A stretch of DNA of 64,000 bases from Isochrysis galbana. Its lineage: Eukaryota > Haptophyta > Isochrysidales > Isochrysidaceae. Below the pieces are notes generated by a model. That model worked only from the letters and a program-made list of their open reading frames with translations. It did no database searches and was not told where the DNA came from. The position numbers and the translations under genes were made by a program. The DNA lies in contig CM030931.1 in NCBI GenBank assembly GCA_018136815.1, forward strand, positions 6,902,399 through 6,966,398, written 5' to 3'. Below, in pieces: positions 60,955 through 64,000 of this stretch. Within the stretch, counting starts at the first letter, position 1; every line of letters starts with the position of its first letter.

Positions 60955-63415
60955 ATGGGTGGAGCGTCGTTGGCGAATTCCGCAGCTGCCCTCCTGGCTC
61001 GGCGAGAGATGTCGCAGCATCACCGACAGAACGACGGGGAGGTGGACGTGGGCGAGGCGGAGCTGTCCGACGGGGACGAGCAGCGGCCCCTCCGCTTGCG
61101 CTTCTCGTGGCGCAAGCTGTGGAGGTTCACGGGGCCCGCGTGGCTGATGTCGCTCGCCTACCTTGATCCGGGCAACCTCGAGGGAGACCTGCAGCAGGGG
61201 GCATACACGGGGCTGCGGCTGGTGTGGGTGCTCTGGTGGGCTTCTGTGATGGGTTTCCTGCTACAAGAGATGTCCGCTCGAATTGCCATCGTCTCGGGCT
61301 ATGATCTGGCCCAGCTTGTGCGTATGCACTATCCGCGGTGGTTGAACTATGTCATCTATGTCATGATGGAGCTGGCTGTCATCGGCGCGGACATCCAGGT
61401 CAGATGCGATGGCCGCGTGCATTGGCCAGCCCACCCCCACAAGCGCGCGCCCTGCGGCGCTGTTTTCGTCTACCTTGACGCTCGCACGGCCTTGGACTGA
61501 AGGCTCGACCCTAGCCCTTAATCCGATGCGTGCGGTAGAGCTGGGAGAGCTCATTTTTCTACCTATACCTTGTCTCCCGCAGGAAGTTGTGGGCTCTGCG
61601 ATTGCGATCAATCTTCTGAGCAATGCCCGCGTGCCAGTGTGGGTAGGATGTATTGTTACTGGCCTCGATACCTTCACCTTCCTTGCGGTGCATTATCTGG
61701 GTGTTCGGTATCTTGAGGCTCTAATTTGCCTCCTCATCGGTGCCATTTCCATCTGCTTTTTCCTCAACTGGGGCTATTCTCCTCCCACAGGCAACCGACT
61801 ACTAGTCGGCTGGCTTCTGCCGTCCATGCAATCTTGGGCAGTGACACAGGCAAGCGCGCCTGTAGTTCACGCGCCATTACGTCGCAGAACCGCACTTCCT
61901 TGCCTTGTGTCAAGGAATTACCTATTGTGCAACTTTATTCCATTTCTCACAGCAATTCGGGGCAAGCTTCAACCCCAATTGCATTAGTGCTACTCTTGCC
62001 CACCTCAAAATACAGCGCTGCATCATGCGAGCCCTCGGCAGGAGCCAATGCAAGTCGCCCCAAGACATTTTTGAGCGCCATGCACTGCGCATTGCTCGGT
62101 TCACAGGCAGTGGGAACGATCGGCGCTGTAATCATGCCGCACAACTTGTACTTGCACTCGGGACTGGTGCTCTCGCGCAAGATCAAAAGGGAGTCGCGCC
62201 AGGCCATGAACGAGGCGATATGGTACAGCAGAATTGAGTCTGCAGGTGATGAAAATCATCTTGCCACTTTAGTCCCCCGCCTATTTTGGCCCACGAATCA
62301 TCCTTCATCTCGTTCGTGCGTGCCTCATAGGTGCTCTTCTAATTGCGTTCCTAATCAACCTCGCCGTCGTCTCGACCAACGCTGCCAACTTTTTCAGCAT
62401 AGAGTGTGCTTCACTCGCGGATGGTCCATTTGCTTGCCTCACTCCTGAAGCATTTGATCGATCAGCCGATGCGGGGCAACCTGGTCAAGGGGAAAGCTGT
62501 TCTCTGCCTGGTGGACCTTCTGACAGCGGCAGATGTGGCGCCTTGGGGCTGCACGCTGAAGGCTTTGCGCTTGAGGGAGTGCTTGGCTCCTCTGCTCTTT
62601 ACGTGTGGGCGATTGGGCTGCTGGCAGCGGGCCAGGCATCAACAATGGTATGCACGTATGCAGGCCAGATCATCATGGGAGGCTGCGTGCGCATCGAACT
62701 GAGACCTTGGAAGCGCGTCGCCCTAACTCGGATTGCCGCGCTTGGACCTGCGCTCGTCGTCTCTGCAGCCACCATCAGCAACCAGGCGAGCACTTTAGCG
62801 GAGTGGCCCATTCATGCGAATGTTCATTTCGTTCCCGGCCACGACAGGCTCGAGGACGAGAAGGGCCGTGTCGTGTAGCATGACTTGCCCCGACTGTCCG
62901 CCCGCCCTTGTCGCAGACGCTGTTCAACAACATTAATGAATACCTCAATGTCCTACAGTCCGTGCAACTTCCCTTCGCCATGCTGCCGGTCCTCCATTTC
63001 GCCGCGTCGCCCACTCTGCTCGGTTCGGGATGTTCCCATGCCCACCCCACCCCACTCCAACTGCCCTCTGCTCGGTTACGCCCTTCGTGCCGCTTGGTAG
63101 TGCGATGCCAGTCGATGCGTTGTATGTCAGGCTTCCCACTGGTTCGCGAACCACACAACTCCCTCTGTACAAGGCTCAATTCAACAACGGGCCCTCGGCC
63201 ATTTCCGAGCATGTTGAGCTTTGGTGCTCTCTTTGGTATTACGTCTAGCTTCAGCCTCCTTGCAACCATCTTTCTTAGGAGAGTTCCGTCCGTCAACGCT
63301 ATACATGTGCTTCACGGTCATCCTTGCCCTCCTCGTGGTCGCCGTGAATGTTTACCTCACCGTCTCCTTCTTGAAGGTGCCGAATAGTTTTGCGATGCGG
63401 GTGCAAGCTGACTAG
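60955..63415 (+). CDS. NRAMP divalent metal transporter
   Basis: Proton-coupled importer of Mn2+, Fe2+ and related ions. Six exons fit: 60955-61398, 61583-61849, 62107-62245, 62331-62785, 62917-63022 and 63279-63415, giving 515 residues. Introns 2 (CAG|GCAAGC) and 4 (CAG|GCGAGC) have GC donors; the others are GT-AG. Metal-binding motifs are in place: [14 protein letters not shown] in the first membrane segment and [14 protein letters not shown] in the sixth. Other landmarks are [40 protein letters not shown] and [20 protein letters not shown]. The hydrophilic loop in exon 4 ([20 protein letters not shown]) is a lineage-specific insert. The family is certain; metal preference and membrane (plasma, vacuole or plastid) are not known. 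Confidence 0.94.
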
Positions 63416-64000
63416 GGGGCAAGCAGTCCGTCCCGAACGGGTCCAACTGACACGGATAAGACTCTCGTAGCGTAGTCATGCCACATCTAGTTGCTCTAAA
63501 CCGCTTGCACACTCCAACTACGTATCTGCGAGCGGAGTTCCCACTTCCCACGTAAAGGGATAGCCCTCCGTGATTTCACAATACACCCGGTCAATGGACG
63601 TGTGGCCCATCACCAGTGCCCTATCTTGCCACCCCCGCCTCTCCCAGGAATCGAATTCCGTTGGGCTCGCGACAGGCGCCGCGATCTACGGCATCTTCTA
63701 CTTTGGAATATGCATCCGCATTGTGTGGAGCGAACTTTTCGGGATCGTACAATTTTGTCATAGAAAGTCGAGGACTCCCTTGCCGCGTCATTCACGCCGC
63801 GATACTGCGTGTGGTGGGATCGGTGACGAGGCGATGTGCTCCGCGACGCAATCTTTAAGATCGGCGGAGGCTCCCGGGGCCGGAGTCGTCGCCTCTGTCT
63901 TGGACGAAAGCCTGCCTCGAGCCCGCTCGTCACATCACTAATCTTTGTTGGAATTGGGCACAAGCGAGCCATGGGTATAAGAAGAGTCATGCACGCGTAA
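63416..64000. other. Window end, nothing firmly recognised
   Basis: 3' flank of NRAMP. A plus-strand stretch near 63650-63760 encodes a membrane-like segment (AIYGIFYFGICIRIVW) that might be an exon of a gene running off the window, but I have no further support. Confidence 0.35.

Noticed and set aside
63570-63941. Plus-strand ORF with one membrane-like segment at the window end
   Set aside because: Too short and without family motifs; may be an exon of an off-window gene.

Overview
The window is GC-rich nuclear DNA of a eukaryote, most likely a unicellular alga. Host genes have few, short introns (about 100-260 nt). Most are GT-AG, but three of the fourteen introns I could place are GC-AG. 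There is a glutathione peroxidase with an in-frame UGA (probable selenocysteine) at its active site, and a small zinc-binding protein of a type I associate with algae. I infer a haptophyte-like alga; that is a guess from gene style, not a measured result.

Thirteen host genes are recognisable. In order: a PH-domain phosphatidylinositol 4-kinase (-, 1025-3829); SBDS ribosome-maturation factor with a Sel1-like tail (-, 5584-7041); a PDZ-like protein (+, 10707-12338); glutathione reductase (+, 15414-17231, 3 exons); an unrecognised protein, apparently frame-broken (-, 18636-20110); a TPR protein (+, 20350-22121, 3 exons); a TMEM185-like membrane protein with a C-terminal RING (+, 23914-26537, 3 exons); an unrecognised protein (-, 28956-29633); a membrane-anchored AGC kinase (+, 34259-35503); retromer VPS26 (-, 38271-39365, 2 exons); the UGA-containing glutathione peroxidase (+, 57576-58241); a CxxC protein (-, 60077-60829) that diverges from an NRAMP metal transporter (+, 60955-63415, 6 exons). 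They are unrelated housekeeping, trafficking, redox and signalling genes, not an operon-like set.

Transposable elements fill much of the rest. The main object is a complete Ty3/gypsy chromovirus at 43446-56741 (minus strand, 13,296 bp). It has two 1335-bp LTRs, a TACTC target duplication, Gag and Pol in one frame separated by a single TAG, and the usual protease, reverse transcriptase, RNase H, integrase and chromodomain. Between Gag and protease, Pol also carries a domain that reads as a phage-type DNA cytosine methyltransferase with its catalytic PPC and ENP motifs intact. This element sits inside, and splits the ORF of, a LINE-like retroposon that has a 16-bp target duplication and a T-rich tail. 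That retroposon in turn sits beside a fragment of an older gypsy integrase: three nested generations.

Other mobile DNA includes an internally deleted copia element with identical LTRs (12770-15230) directly upstream of glutathione reductase; a solo LTR (27857-28370); several LTR fragments in which the gag start codon lies inside the LTR; three MITEs with 8-bp target duplications and shared GATGGG termini; a fourth palindromic insert; two families of G-rich retroposons, one nested in the other; and a 204-bp satellite. I found no CRISPR array, rRNA or convincing tRNA.
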